Of a stretch of DNA of 64,000 bases, positions 26,320-40,053 are shown piece after piece. Position 1 is the first letter of the stretch. Each line of letters starts with the position of its first letter. Under the pieces are notes generated by a model. It was not told the DNA's origin. It ran no database searches and was given only the letters and a program-made list of their open reading frames with translations. Made by a program: the position numbers and the translations under genes. Source of the DNA: Haliotis asinina (lineage: Eukaryota; Mollusca; Gastropoda; Lepetellida; Haliotidae); the NCBI RefSeq assembly GCF_037392515.1, contig NC_090287.1, positions 9,221,501-9,285,500 of the forward strand. The letters are read 5' to 3'.

Positions 26320-28078
26320 GTCATTCCTTGTAGATCATGAAAAATGGTGGGTAGTTGCGAATGGTATTTGATTTTCATGACATCAGTTTTATAAAAAGAT
26401 GGATTGGCGCGAGTAGTAATGGTTTTGATAACGAGTTCTGCACAAATATGAGGCTTTATTAAATAAAATACCGTATTATTGACTTATTATCCAATATTTA
26501 TTGTTCCTCATCTTGTCTCGTTATTTTGTTAAATGTTTTCAGTTACAGAAACTGGTAAACGTTTAAAAATATGGTCTTCAGTTAACTTTAACACTGATCT
26601 GTTCAAGATACCACGAGTATATGGAAATGTAAACCAACATACCCATTAATTCCCACTTCGCTCCAGAAAAATGGGTACAGTGTGTCTTTAAGTCAGCTAC
26701 AAATCAGACTCATTATTTCTAAATTACACTACATAACTCTTTCAGATAAATTTTGAAAAAAAATCAGATTTATTGCCTGGGGTGGAGAAGGTTCTTTATA
26801 GGATTAAAACTGACTTGAAATGTTCCAATATTACATGGAAGATCCTACAACTCATCATCATCCTGTAGACGAGTGAAGCAATGAGGACAAAACGGATCGA
26901 ACTACATCCCCGACAACAGGCCCGTCCCAGCAGGATGCCTTCACGGCCACGACGGTATAACAGTCTTATCTCCCTCTCTCTCTATGATTTGGTACTTCCT
27001 TTGCCGGAGTTTATCAAATATATGCTTGATTTGTTTAAAGCGCGACCATTTGAAGTCCTAACATGTGTATGGAAGCGCCATTTCTTTGTCGTCGTGCCAA
27101 CAGCAGCTTTTAAACCCAAGTCGACAGTCTTGTCAACCTGTTAGCAGATTTCGATTGACCTTATACAGCAATAAAGCTGTAATCGACGTTTGACTCAAGT
27201 TTCGTTTTCGCGGGTCCAATGCAGCATTTCGCTTCGCCGAACTTGCGTGATGCCCGTTTTATAAACGCGAACGTGGCGACAGGATATTGAGCACTACAAA
27301 TACATCGAATTATCGATCAAGAAGAACTATGACGATGTTTAATTTTCCAAAATCTACTCTCGCATTTCCGAAATCCACCCCAAATTATTAGGAACACTTC
27401 CTACGAAGAAATAATTACAGGCGAAACCTAATGAAGATTGTATGTTTACCCTACAAGAGTTGACACACACGGATGTTATGCAGGCAAACTGGGGGCCGTT
27501 TATTGAGCGCTGCACACAATGAGTTAATGGCATGACAGATTTGTAGGTTTACTATTAATTACTCGAGGTATTTGAATGATTCTCTTGTACTGTATCTTAC
27601 ACATGGGTTGGCGACAGGAGCCAGGAATAACCATTGGTTGATAATTGTGTGGCATGAAATCAATTAATTTGCTTTAGAAAAAAAAGTGATTATTTTCTCA
27701 GCTAATTGTATTTCGATGTGTCGTTTAATTACGTGTGATACGGAACTGATATTTATCAGTCTGGGTATTAAGTAGCTAAAGATTGTATTTAAATATTAAT
27801 GTTTATCATCAATTATGTGATATTGATAAGATAAATTGGATTATATCTTATCTTTAGTTAAGATACGACAATGCCGGATTGAAGAAGGCAGACGTAGCGG
27901 CGCGGATTGTGGAAACAGACAGACCGATTTCGAGTTCAACAAAACCTAATCCAACGAGGATACAATAACCAAATACAACATCGAGTCTACTGACATCGGA
28001 TCCGAGAGCCTGAGATGTAAACAATGCATGAAATAACTGAAATAACTCATTCTTTCCAACACGCTTATCTCGGTTTGA
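26320..28078. other. gene-poor stretch
   Basis: Nothing supportable beyond short open frames. Confidence 0.4.
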
Positions 28079-28079
28079 T

Positions 28080-28325
28080 ACAGTCATTCCAACATGTTGT
28101 TGAATAGATATCTCGGCTTGATTTTGTCATTCCAACATGTTGCTGGATATCTCGGTTTGATACAGTCATTCCAACATGTTGTTGAATAGATATCTCGGCT
28201 TGATTTTGTCATTCCAACATGTTGTTGGATATCTCGATTCGATTCAGTCAGTCCAACATGTTGTTGGATATCTCGGCTTGATTCTGCCATTCCAACATGT
28301 TGGATATCTCGGTTTGATTGTTGAT
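28080..28325. repeat. ~40-bp tandem repeat around the palindrome CAACATGTTG
   Basis: Six copies of CCAACATGTTG at about 40-bp spacing, separated by (T)TGGATATCTCGGCTTGAT-type sequence, with alternating 39/43-bp units. Confidence 0.85.
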
Positions 28326-29037
28326 GTTTCACTGTAGCAGTATCTCCGGTAAGCAAAGCCTCTGTGAAAGCAGGGATGATTACCTCAACAGAAGAACGAC
28401 CAAGTCGGCTGTAAAGAAGATGGATATGAGAAAGTCGGCTACAACGAGGTTGGCTGTGGCGATATCGTGTGAGCTAAAATAGTGTACATCTGTATTGGAT
28501 ATAACAGTTTTTTCAGTCTGTACAATAGTTTGTTCTTGTTAATTCATTTTGGAGGTAATCATCGCCATAAAAACATTTGTCACTTTTATGGTCGATGTCG
28601 TCTCAAACTGAATTTATAAAGCCACAGTCGGCACAAAGATAATGTCATTTGATACAAACACTACACAGAAGCTATTACCTCTCTCATCACAGTAACGAGG
28701 CTGAAGCATAATCGCATGATGTTAATTTCAAATCTCGCGAGGTTTTACATAGTCAGCGATAAACCAGTAACTACGAAAAACATCATTATCAACCTCAAAG
28801 ATTACTGTGTTCTGGAAAAATAAATGTAATCAACAAAGATATATATTTTTGCTTTGACTAACTAAGTATTATTTAAGTAAAAGTCGAAATTGGTGAACTA
28901 ATTCAGAATATTAAACTGATATGTACTTTACATATTAATCCTTTCAAAACTGAAATTTTGAAAATAGTTGATATGTGACACTGATGTTTTTAACACCTGG
29001 TTTGAAAATACGTCTGTCAGTTAATGTGGTCAAAATA

Positions 29038-29225
29038 TAGTGAGTTAGTGAGTGAGCTGGGTTTTACCTCCCCTAAACGTACTATAATTCTTATATGTGT
29101 TTGTTCTTGAACTCAGTCGATAGTTTCCTGCATGTAAATATGAAGTCTGGACTAGTTCAGTGATTTAATTTTTCCACTCAGCTGTGACACGATGCCACTC
29201 TATAACGAAAATGATCAGACGACCA
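29038..29225 (-). mobile_element. SINE family B, degraded copy
   Basis: Starts GTGAGTGAGCTGGGTTTTAC and retains AAGTCTGGACTAGTTCAGTG; the rest is diverged. Confidence 0.5.
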
Positions 29226-29267
29226 AAGCAGACTTGACCTAGGCAACCTCTATACTGCGATCTGGTA

Positions 29268-29350
29268 AAAAATTGTTTTACCCATTTCACATGAACCGGG
29301 ATCTTTGGTGTCACGATCAAACGCATTAACCACATGCCCTCCTACCCCCA
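29268..29350 (-). mobile_element. SINE family A (tRNA-like head) fragment
   Basis: On the minus strand it reads GTGGTTAATGCGTTTGATCG then CCCGGTTCATGTGAAATGGG, matching the tRNA-like head of the copies at 30726 and 62982. Confidence 0.65.
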
Positions 29351-30725
29351 CCCCCATACCACCACCACCCTCCATCCTCCAAAGCGAAGGCATGTTTGAC
29401 TGACATATAAATTTCAGAGAAAACATGCAAAACACCAGTTTGATTGTAGATTCGAAGTTCACTTTATGATTGACATAAAACCTCTGGTTCTTTTCCGACA
29501 CATGTACAATGCTTTGGAGTATATTGCACCATATACTCTGCTGCACTATATACATATATAACACTTGTTGTGTATGGCCTACAGATATTTTCCAAACCCT
29601 GAACCTATCAGATGACATTTGCAGAACGTGCAAACAGAATACGCCTGAGGATACCCTCATTGAAATGAGGAATGGATAAACTGACAAACAATCGTTCTTG
29701 TCAAAGACCTACAAATTATATAAAGATTTCTGGTGGATATTTGATGGCAGCCAAAGGGCCGGAAACGTAACTTTTTCACTGTATATACTCTTTGAAAAAA
29801 GAAACTTAACATGTTGTTTTGGAGTTTACTTACCGAGTGCATATACGTAATTCAAACATGACATCACTGCTCATTTACAGTAAAACCGCCGTTTTACAAA
29901 GTTCCAACACACGATTATCGAGTAAGTGTTTGGTAAAACCACAGAGGGGCTATTAAAGCCACGTGTTCAGAGTAAAATGTCAGTGTCTGGTGTGACCACC
30001 ATCAACATCGATAACAGCTTAGCATCGGTAACCCACAGAAGGAAGGAGATGCCGAATGCCGTCACATGAGGAATGTTTTGATACCTCTGTGTGTGCTGGG
30101 TGAAGTTGTCGTAGTGTCTGAGGTGGCGGATTGCGCTGGCGCAAGCGTCGAAGAAGAGCGTCGTGTGATTTGTCCCTCATTAAGGTCAAATAATGAGGAT
30201 TCGCATTTAATTTCAGTTTTTGATGTACGTTTTTGTTTAAAGTGAAATTCATCGGTACGTCTTCACTGCAAACAGACCATAAATACTCGACTGGGTATTA
30301 GACATTCGTGACGCGTTCGCATCCCACACTACCAACTGTCACAGTTGTGGGAGTATGACGTCATGGTAAATACATTAAGTTTTGTTTCGAATTTATAACT
30401 TTAAATGCAATAAACAGTTTGTGATTCTTTTTTTTAAAAAAAAAATGTACATGTTAACAGAATGCTTAGATTACAAAATATCAGTATTTTCTAGTCGTTG
30501 TGAACGTGATAGTCAAACTGTAAACATCCATTCCCGTAAATATACTTGAGAAGGATATCGAATTTGATTCCCTTTACAAGCACACACGAAACTCGTCCAA
30601 GGACAAACAAGAAGAAATTTCGATTCCATTTGGCACAAAATATGAAATGGATTTGCGGAAATCATCCATGACAGCGAGTTCATGAGGAGAAGAAACATGC
30701 CCACCACACAACTCCATACAAAATA

Positions 30726-30892
30726 GGGGCGGTGGGGTAGCCTAGTGGTTAAAACGTTCACTCGCACAGAAGATCCGGCTTCGATTCTCCTCATGGGTAC
30801 AATGTGTGAAGCTAATTTCTGGTGTGCCCCCGTCGTTATATTGCTGGAATATTGCTAAAGCGGTGTAAAACCGAACTCACTAGTACTCACTC
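30726..30892 (+). mobile_element. SINE family A, complete copy with target-site duplication
   Basis: 167 bp with a tRNA-like head: A-box-like TAGCCTAGTGGTTAAAACG and B-box-like GGCTTCGATTCTCCTC. The body follows, then the tail ATATTGCTGGAATATTGCTA and CGGTGTAAAACCGAACTCAC. A perfect 12-bp target duplication, CCATACAAAATA, lies at 30714-30725 and 30893-30904. The last ~40 bp match the 3' end of family B. Confidence 0.92.
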
Positions 30893-31975
30893 CCATACAA
30901 AATACGTGGATGCTTATAGGCCCTGTACTACAGCAATCCTGCCATACGACACTAGTAAACAAACCAGACAATCAGTTGATGGACCATAAAAATTACTAGT
31001 TAAGAACTAAAAATGACTCAAAATTTAATGTTAGTGGTAAAAATGCCAAATTTTGCTCGGGAAGAAAAAACGCCTAATAAATATGACTGTTTTGCAAAAG
31101 ACTGAAGGGAGCAGTTCTGTTGTCTCGGCCAAAACAATTGTTATGGAGTTGATATACTAATAATGCTACCGAGCTCACAATAAAACCTGTGGACTTCAGC
31201 CGATCACCAATAACACCGACCTAGTTCATGTAAACAGAAAAGGACACCCCAGAGAACGTCTCTGGGAGAGAACGTAAGGAAACAGATTCTACCACCAAAA
31301 TATATCGGTGAAAATCAGGAATGAGACCAGGTGTTAGTGAAAAGCTCAATGCACATGCTACTCACAACAATCACGACAGCTGATGGAGACAATGTATTGA
31401 CAGAAAGTCTGGACCAGACAATACCGTAACACGATAGCATGTTTACTGACTTGGTTCAACCATATGTCCACTTTGAATATTTTGTCTGGCGCGTACAGTC
31501 TTAGATATAGAACAGGAATTGTTCCCAACGTCAAGCACCTGAGCCTCGGCAGATGACTGTTTGGCATACAGGTGAGCTATATGTATGGTGCCTTCCTAAC
31601 ATGGGCACCTGTTACTACCAGCCACATACTTACACAGTATGATTGCCTGAACAAAGCATCGAATACAATGTCAGTCCAAATGCCATTCACGGGAACGGTC
31701 TTCTTCGATTAATCGATCTGCAGAATATTTTGTTTGTGTGACAATTGCAACTGCTAGCGCCAGCAAGTGGCTAGCCTCAGAAATAGCTTCACTGGATTAT
31801 TGTCCTCAAAGTATTGTTTTTTCGGCTCATGTAAATTACATGATGCACAACTATGCGGTATTTGTTATTTTGTCCCTTTCTCGTGGATTAAGAAGAGTTT
31901 AGTTTATCCCATACCTAAATGTACGAATGTGTGATATATAAATGTATTGTGACATGTGAATACATAACATTGTCT

Positions 31976-32107
31976 ATGGCATTATTTTACGCCGCTATTA
32001 GCAATATTCCAGTAATATCACAGCGGGGGTATCAGAAATTGTAAAAATTGTACCCATGTGAGAAATCGAACCCGGGTCTTGCTGTGTAGTGTAAGTTGTA
32101 CCATGCC
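31976..32107 (-). mobile_element. SINE family A, partial copy
   Basis: On the minus strand: ACCCGGGTTCGATTTCTCAC, ATGGGTACAAT, then AATATTGCTAATAGCGGCGT and AAAATA. Confidence 0.85.
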
Positions 32108-32317
32108 AAATATGTTCCATAATCCTTTGTCTCGTTCAAAAAAGGTAGAGCTTTGTATGAAAATTTCAAAAAGCGAAAATTCCTTTTGACAACCAAAATG
32201 AATTACTGTCAGAGGCACGTCAATGAGACGTTAAAGAAGAAAACGAATAAATGAATACATGCCAAATGTGAACTAAAAGTGCTTTATGGTTCAACTTCTT
32301 TATTATACAAGGTCACA

Positions 32318-32360
32318 ACGTTTCGAGACAGATCCTAGTCTCGAATCTGTCTCGAAACGT
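32318..32360. repeat. short perfect hairpin
   Basis: ACGTTTCGAGACAGAT (32318-32333) and its exact reverse complement (32345-32360), with an 11-nt loop. Confidence 0.9.
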
Positions 32361-32364
32361 TTAG

Positions 32365-33230
32365 TTTGATTCCACCAACTTCTAAATGCCTTTGAAACAA
32401 CTAATGCCAAATGTGGCCACACAATTCCGAGCGTTCCGAAACGAAAGGACATTACCTGTGCAATAATTGTTGTAAGCATTCGTAAAATGTTCCCCGACAG
32501 TCATGTAATTTGTCGTAACAGGTCTATTATTGAAATGGAGATGTTTCATCAAACAAAACAATCCGTGCCAGTGCCTCATCGAAATAAGACTGTACTCACA
32601 GCGTACATGGTTATGCTCTGCCTTCAAAGACATACACATGCACATATCGGAATAGTGGTAGCCTCATCTTCGACGAGTCAATCAACTCCACTGACCTAAT
32701 GACCGTTAGATAAAGATGGCTTCAGTGTTTCCTTGCTGAAATGATATCAAATATACAACTGAGTGCCTTTGTCGTGTTCTGAGGAGATCGGTGATTCAAA
32801 TGGATTGCAATAAAATGATTCTGAAACATTTCCAAACTTGGACTCAGGATTACCTGTGCTTTCTGTGTGATATTTGTATTCATGATATTGAATATCTGGC
32901 TGATGTGAAGACTTGATGAAAAGCATAACTCACTGCACATAGCAATATCAATGAAACTATTCAATTTGTTGGTTGTTTTTTTTTGTTGTCATGGGACGGA
33001 CTTAGCGTGAGAGAAAAGTGGACAATGTCCTCATGCAATGGCCCTCAATGGCCCTCAGGGTGAATAACCCTAGGGATATTATTTCTGGTTTTATGTTTCC
33101 CTATTAGGTTTGTTGTAGTTGTTGTTGTTGTTGGTGGTGTTCATGCAGATGTTTGTATGTTGTTTTCATATGAAACGTCAGTGCGAAGGCATTTTAACTA
33201 TATCTAGAAACAAATTCGTGATGGTGTAGG
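32365..33230. other. non-coding stretch
   Basis: No supported feature. Confidence 0.4.
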
Positions 33231-33231
33231 C

Positions 33232-33400
33232 AGGAAACTCGAGTCTGGTCCAGATAATCAACTGATTGACATCATGAGCATCCGTCTACTTTACCATTTG
33301 AGATACGATGATATCCTTCACCCACATCTTGGAGTCTGGCCACCCTGTCACACTCGTCGCCTGTTACTACCAAAATAGAATGGTCACATGGACTCGCCAT
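33232..33400 (-). mobile_element. SINE family B, degraded copy
   Basis: Retains CTCGAGTCTGGTCCAGATAA, ATGAGCATCCGTCT and CGTCGCCTGTTACTACCAAA. Confidence 0.55.
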
Positions 33401-34875
33401 GGGGCTACTGGTTCAGTTGTGGAGTGGAGGTTAATGCATGTTATCGCCCACGAATGATTCACAAGTGCTATTGTCACAATGACCTCTGAAGTCCGGTGCG
33501 TACTTTTTTCCAGAAATGTTTAAAATGTGAATAATGTCGTTATTTGTGTAACATCGGGCTGTCAAAGCTTCAAACGTTTATGTAAATAATAATTTACATT
33601 TTATATCAGATCTCAGATCTTTGTTGTAAGGAGAATGTCAATTGCCCTATGAGTGTTTTATCGAAGTGCTTCGAAAGTTGTATCAAAGAAAGGTCACGTG
33701 AACATTAAATTCATATTATTGTCATTTATATGCCTGTCTGTTAAAAGTATTGAAAAGAACTTATCTGAATCATACAGCTTATGACAACACCTTGGTCCAG
33801 GATGACTGTATTTTCATGGAAATTCCACAACTGTCACAAACAATCCTTTATGGAATACTGTCAAGGACGTTTTTATAAGGTGGATGTTGCACATGTGGCA
33901 GATATCTGTGACGGTTGTTTCTTGCGTGTTTACAACCACAGCGCATAGAATGACACACCAAACCAAGTATTTGCATTAACTTTTGACACAGACATTTGAC
34001 GTTATATACGATGTGTTATATTGAATTGGAAAGCAAGAAAAGTAACATACTTCTATAATGTTTTATATCTTTGTGTCCTATAACACAATCTGCTCCTTCA
34101 CGGAGTGCCTTCACGGAGTGCCTTCACTGGATTTTGTTGAGCGGCACATACGTTACACACTCGTTTTATCGCTTTTTGTAAGGTTTGTGATGAGCCATTG
34201 TCATGAAGACATATGTGTATAGAATGGTTGTTTTTGTTGTTTGCGGTCACTTGTACAAGTGTACCCCTATGTGCTGCCCTTTAAACCTTCAATGGTCTAA
34301 ATGCAGAAAATTCATGAGCAGGCAGAGCTTATGTGTCATGTCACATACAAGTCCCTGTATCTTCAGCAGAACTAGGGACCGTTCCAATTGTACATGCTCC
34401 TCCATAAAAGCAAAACAAAAACATAATCACTCCCACCCCTACCCTACGTACGCACGTACACGGACGCGTACACATAATGTGCGTGGGAGTAAAGAAGAAA
34501 ATGCTGTGTTTTTTTTGTAATGTTTTTGTTTATGGATATTCATTAATATTCTGCACTTGAGGTCATTGTAGATTTAACACATGTACACGTACACTTGGTC
34601 ACGGTCTTGTCTAGGGGTATTATTGTATATAATGAAAAAGCATTTCCTTCTTGCAAGTAAAACGGTCAATGCTGAAAACGACTGTTGTAATATGATAGCA
34701 CATGACAATATCATCATTCTCCCTCATGGACTGGCATTGATTCAATGTTTGCCCTAACTATATTACAAAGGTGTACGTGGTTGTTGTATGTATTATCATG
34801 ATTTCCAGACATGACACGTGTATGTAGTTTGATCTTGGTGATAGATTTAAATCCAACTACATGTCTTCGTGATCC
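33400..34875. other. non-coding stretch
   Basis: No supported feature; the 105-codon open frame at 34203-34520 has no recognisable domain. Confidence 0.4.
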
Positions 34876-34877
34876 TA

Positions 34878-35105
34878 TGTACCCGTGAAGACCAGGGTTA
34901 GAAATGGCCATGCTTGTCGTAAGAGTCGACTATCAGGATTGGGTGGTCAGGTTCGCTGTCTTGGTTGACACATGTCATCATAGCCCAGTTGCGCAGATCG
35001 GTGCCAATGTTGTTGATCACTGGATTGTCTGGTCCAGACTCGATTATTTACAGACCATATAGGTGGAGTACTGCTGAGTGCGGCGTAAAAATCAACTCAC
35101 ACACC
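34878..35105 (+). mobile_element. SINE family B copy
   Basis: Contains ACCCGTGAAGACCAGGGTTA, GATTGGGTGGTCAGGTTCGC, GATCACTGGATTGTCTGGTC and GCGGCGTAAAAATCAACTCA. Confidence 0.88.
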
Positions 35106-36484
35106 CATGATCCTGTGTTCAAATTAATCCATTCAGTGAAATGTTTGCTATTAGGATAAGGGCGAACGCCAAAACACTAAGCATTTTCATAATATTCAAA
35201 ACAACAAAACCCTTTCCTGGCTACTATCCACTGCTACAGCAAGGTACAGACAGATTACTGATCCAAATCGGGATGATAATTTCATTATATATTTTCGACA
35301 AAAAAACACTATTCCCTGATAAACTTAAAGAAACTATGTATGCCTCCAAACGTGTCAAAAACGCAATTGTCAGCCACAAAAAGGAAACAAAAGGTTTTGT
35401 TAAAATACGATTATGCCATGGGTTCTGATTAAAAAATTTCAGACTGTTCTAGATTTTCAGTGGTAACTTTAAAAAAATATGTTGGTTTTAGAGAAATATT
35501 CAACTTTCTCAGCGTACAAGTGCCGGGATTTTATTGATTAAAAATTAAGAGAGCCACTGAGGTGACATATCTCATCATATGATCAGCATTTCTCTATGAA
35601 GAGATGTGCATGTTTTGGAACACCGGGCACGGGCACTAGTTTCAGTTTTCCTGCCCATTTTCCAACCATTTTCTGTAGTTGATTCAACATAAGCGAAAAC
35701 TGTTTTGATATTCTTGTCAACGGCATTTACACCATTTGCTATCGTCGATATTCCCGGCAAGTGTTTTTGAAATTTGAGGCCGCAGAATTTCATTTTTTGT
35801 ATCTTATCTCGCTCAATGTATTCGTCACCTTTTCCCATTTTTTTAAATAATGAAAACAGCTCGGAAACACCACAGAGAAAAGCAATCGTAACCTCAAAAT
35901 GAATACAATGGGTCAATATATTTCAGATGTTTCATACATACAATAAACAGCTTATCCTTTTAGGTATAGTGGATGTAGTTCCAGATGGTTTGAGTTTGTT
36001 TGGGGAGTTTGTTTCTTTTTGAATACACAAAATATACACCGAATCCCCCAAAGCGATGTTGTGATCACTATTCACCTTTGCCTTTACCCTGAAACAGATT
36101 TTTTAATAGGAATAAACAAGTTGAAAGGGAAAACTATTTTTAAGTATCTTTGTATTTCAGACCGCAGAGAAGCAATGGCTAATGTTTGAAGCCTTGGATT
36201 TTATGCAGAAGACCATGGTCGATTTTCTACATGATTACAATGAATGAAGCCTTCTTTCAATCTCCACCACCTTGATTACGGCATAGTAAATGATCAAGCG
36301 GTATAAAACACTATTCACGTGCTAATGTATTTATGTAGTTTGGATTCATTTCGGTTCTGATGTGAAACAAAGACTTCGTCAGTGTGACACTAACGAGATA
36401 TCTTTTTTCCCGTGTACTTCTTTAAAAATGCGTGTTTGATTTTGTTTGATTTAATGCCATCTTCCTCAATACTATTTCGCCGCT

Positions 36485-36668
36485 ACAACAAGCAACGTTG
36501 CTTCAACACACCAAACAACACAGATTAAGAGAAAAATCAAACACACTTTCATCGCGACAAACAACATCGCTTCAACACACCAAACAACACAGATTAAGAG
36601 AAAAATCAAACACACTTTCATCGCGACAAACAACATCGCTTCAACACACCAAACAACACAGATTAAGC
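36485..36668. repeat. 72-bp tandem repeat, ~2.5 copies
   Basis: Units contain CGCTTCAACACACCAAACAA then CACAGATTAAGAGAAAAATC. The minus strand stays open and gives a 24-residue periodic hydrophobic peptide, which is a repeat effect. Confidence 0.88.
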
Positions 36669-36699
36669 TGAAAATCAGCACTTGTCAGAAATACATATA

Positions 36700-37670
36700 C
36701 ACTGCTTCCATAGGAAGGCCAGACATTTGAGAACGCACAACGATTGGTTCGTTGTGTTTTATAAAAAGCGCAGTTGTAGAAATAAAACTTGAAACCTATC
36801 TATTTTGAAATAAGTGGGTGACTGAAAAACATTCCCGAAGACACAAAGAAGGTACGATAGCTGGTCCCAAGACCAAGAGAACCTGGACACACTGCCTTGA
36901 ACTAATTGTTTTAATGTCTGGAGAACTCTTCAGTTTAAGAGTCAAAATAAAAAAAAACTAAACGTTTTGTGAATCGATATGTTAGCAAGTCAGTTGTAGT
37001 TTTCGCATTCAAAGGTCATGGGAAGCCTATCCGTTGTCACAACACAGTCTTCGAGTCTGAGCTATGCATCACCCACGTCGTTCGCGCAAAAATACAGCAA
37101 AGCAAAATCCCTTCAAAAAGCACCAAATCTTTCGTCATTGTACGTTTCCGACTATGAGCACGTGTTTATGCAACAGCTAATATGGCATCTATCCTTTGGC
37201 AAATACAAGGTATGCAGATGAACAAGGGCACATTGATACAATCACCCAGATCGCTCATCAGTTACCTCCTGTAACAAGCAATGAGTGCTTGGCACTTGGT
37301 ACTGTGACTGCTGATGAGTTCACATGTCTTTTTCCTCGAATGCGCTGTTTAACCCACAGGTTCTTACAGACTATGACCTTTAACATGTAAAGACGTGTTT
37401 GTTCATCGTAGACGTGTGAACAGAAAAACGCCTTAAATTTGAGTGGAGCTTTACTTATTGTTAATATGTTGTCAGATAAAAAACATTTAGCAATTGGGTG
37501 CCAAGCTTTGGATTGTGATCTTTGCGCATGCATACAAATTTGGCTTTGCATTGACATTATAATATCTACAGTGCACAGGTGCAAATATACACACGTGATG
37601 ATTACATCACACGTATGCACAGGTGCATGTAATTAAACATTCATGTAACTAAACACACTTACGAGGCAAA
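36700..37670. other. non-coding stretch
   Basis: Nothing supported. Confidence 0.35.
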
Positions 37671-37675
37671 CAGAC

Positions 37676-37775
37676 CAAAATTTCAACTTATGGACTTGAA
37701 ATTTCAACTTATTTTCTTGAAATTTCAAGATCTACATGTTGGAATTTCAACTTAGAATCTTGAAATTTCAAAATC
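37676..37775. repeat. short repeats of the palindrome TTGAAATTTCAA
   Basis: Four copies of (T)TGAAATTTCAA or GGAATTTCAA separated by 12-20 nt. Confidence 0.8.
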
Positions 37776-38982
37776 CTGCTAGAAGAAAATAGAAAACCAG
37801 ATGGCCCTATTATGCCACCGTACAAAAGTATAAGTATACTCACAGTAGTGGATGCAGGTAGAAGGTAGATGACCAAAGCTGTACATAACACCAACTGAAA
37901 ACCCTGGCCTCGATGAACGGTGATGTACCACTACATTTCCTTAGATAATCGCACTACCCACTTTACCTCTTCCACAATTGTGCTACACTAGGGGACTGCG
38001 TGGGATTTGTAAAGCAGGATAAGTACTTGAAACAGATATGACAAGTCACAGAATTTATATATAAACCGGGATGTCCGAAATATATTGAACTTCAGTCTCT
38101 CACCACAAATAGAAATGCACCACTCTTTATAAGCACAGTCATGAATACCTCAGCCCCATTTAGCTCCTCGCTGCGAATAGCTGCAAAATTGCTGATGCGG
38201 CTTTAGACAATATTCACTCATTCCATTTCGCTTCACCGACAGTAAGTATCGTCAGCTCGACCTAAGGTACTAAGTTTCTGTGGTTGAGTGTGTCAGTAGC
38301 ATACGACGTTATATAACATCACCGTAATGCAATCACAATGAACATCATTCGGTATCGAAAGCACGGGGTACAATTGTTATTACTTTACTCAAGTAAATCT
38401 AGTTTGCATAACTTCACATATAGCAATACATCGGTCTGACATCTGCAATCATATTACTCACGTAAATTCAAATTGAGTTACCAATAACTATGTAAACATT
38501 AACTGCATATTTGCATATCTTCAACCACCACGGGAGAGACCGACTGAATTGATAATTAAATTCTATACTGTCTTGTAGTTATCTTATGAGTCAGCGGCAT
38601 TGCCCCACGTTCCCCGTGGGCGATTGTGGGCAAGAAACTGTCAACCGATCGCGTCCTTTGGTGGAATTAGTCAGGAGTATCATAGGGTTAACATCGAAGC
38701 GAATTAGGCTCATTCTAGGGACTCAAATAGATTAAGAGATTAAGTCTCCCACGTACCCCAGAAGCGCATCATGAATATTCAGATATTATTGCGGATTGCC
38801 GATCATATTTTGGGCAGGAGTGGGGGAGAATCCTACAATGGTCTCTGTTTTAAGAGATTTCTTATGACAGAAGAAATATTTGAATCATTACACGAACTTC
38901 ATTAGAAAGGGTTTGTTTTTTTTTAAAAAAAGACCGTTTGCATTCAGGCAAAAGATGTAAGCTTGTATATTATGATTCACAT

Positions 38983-39074
38983 GACGTTTCCCAGTATATT
39001 CTTACCCCTTCATCAGGTGAACGAATCATTGATGTATCACCAGATGACGGAGTAAGAATATACCCCGAAACGTC
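38983..39074. repeat. imperfect hairpin, 38-bp arms
   Basis: 38983-39020 (GACGTTTCCC...CATCAGGTGA) pairs with 39037-39074 (TCACCAGATG...CGAAACGTC) with about six mismatches and a 16-nt loop. Confidence 0.8.
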
Positions 39075-39763
39075 GCTCAAAGGCACTATTGGATAGAATG
39101 CGCAAAATGAACAAGCACCTTCTCACCCAAAGTCAGACTGCCATACATGGAATGGGCACGTTAATGTCTAATGTTGACACCGGACAGGTTTGGGCGACAT
39201 GGACACTGAGTATGGAGCTGCAGCTGTTTCCTGAAACTCATCAAGCGGAGGAAGACCAGTGTGGAATTGTATGTTTTGCATCCGGTCTTTAAATGGCATT
39301 TGGAAGTGATACGCGTATGGAAGGGATTTTTATAGATGTAAACGTCTGTGCTCTGTCTGTACTCGACATATGTACTTACTCCTTTATTCACCTGCTAAAG
39401 GAGCAGATATGTACTCAGAAACATTGTGTTCCTCATAAAGACGTTGACATCCATACGCCTCCCTTCCTTAAACTATTTCATATTTTTATTTGTGGCTCAC
39501 TGGAACGATGTTTATGTTTTGTGAAAGATATGGTTATCCACCAATATACAATATACGAACACTACTCACTACACATGGATTACATTTGATATGTTATGTA
39601 AGAAGGTAAATGAAACTAAAGTTCGCAGTCAATTGATGACTCCCTCCTAGGTAATAGTGTCACATGTCATGCGTTGTCTCTTCTTTTTCATTCTTTGATC
39701 TGCCTGATACATCATCAGCTCGGCATCGTGTATATGTAATTTAGTGGAATTGCAACATTAGCG

Positions 39764-39773
39764 ATCAATCATG
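39764..39773 (+). promoter_or_regulatory. upstream promoter motif shared by Kunitz genes A and B
   Basis: ATCAATCATG starts 31 bp before the TATA box. The same 10-mer occurs at exactly the same distance before the gene B TATA (47245 and 47276). Candidate binding site by position; factor unknown. Confidence 0.5.
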
Positions 39774-39794
39774 CGTTGTTTAATTACGAAGAGC

Positions 39795-39848
39795 TATATA
39801 AGGTGACTTCATATGCAGATAATTCACAGAGCACTTGAGAAATAAACT
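39795..39848 (+). promoter_or_regulatory. TATA box and non-coding first exon of Kunitz gene A
   Basis: TATATAAGG at 39795-39803. A good donor, ACT|GTAAGTATT, begins at 39849, 54 nt after the start of the TATA. The transcription start should lie ~30 bp after the TATA (about 39825), which leaves a 5' untranslated exon of ~24 nt. Genes B, C and D have the same TATA-to-donor spacing (54, 53 and 53 nt). Confidence 0.7.
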
Positions 39849-39908
39849 GTAAGTATTTCTAAATTTTACCGTGATTTCCAATGTGCTGTTATCTGAAATG
39901 TTATCTTA

Positions 39909-39946
39909 AATGTATGTATGTATGTATGTATGTATGTATGTGTGTA

Positions 39947-40017
<71 letters not shown>

Positions 40018-40053
40018 ATGTGTGTATGTGTGTGCGTGTGCGTGCGTGCGCGA
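39909..40053. repeat. (TATG)n/(TGTG)n microsatellite in intron 1 of gene A
   Basis: Alternating TATG and TG runs; the open frames across it are spurious. Confidence 0.95.

Noticed and set aside
28080..28325. A CRISPR-like array
   Set aside because: Spacing looks regular, but spacers are themselves repeats and this is an animal genome; it is a simple tandem repeat.
29895..30270. A decayed transposase-like region on the minus strand
   Set aside because: Some similarity in feel to Tc1-type leader sequence, but no motif I could verify.
30726..30800. A possible tRNA gene
   Set aside because: tRNA-like head followed by a SINE body, with target-site duplications around the whole 167 bp.
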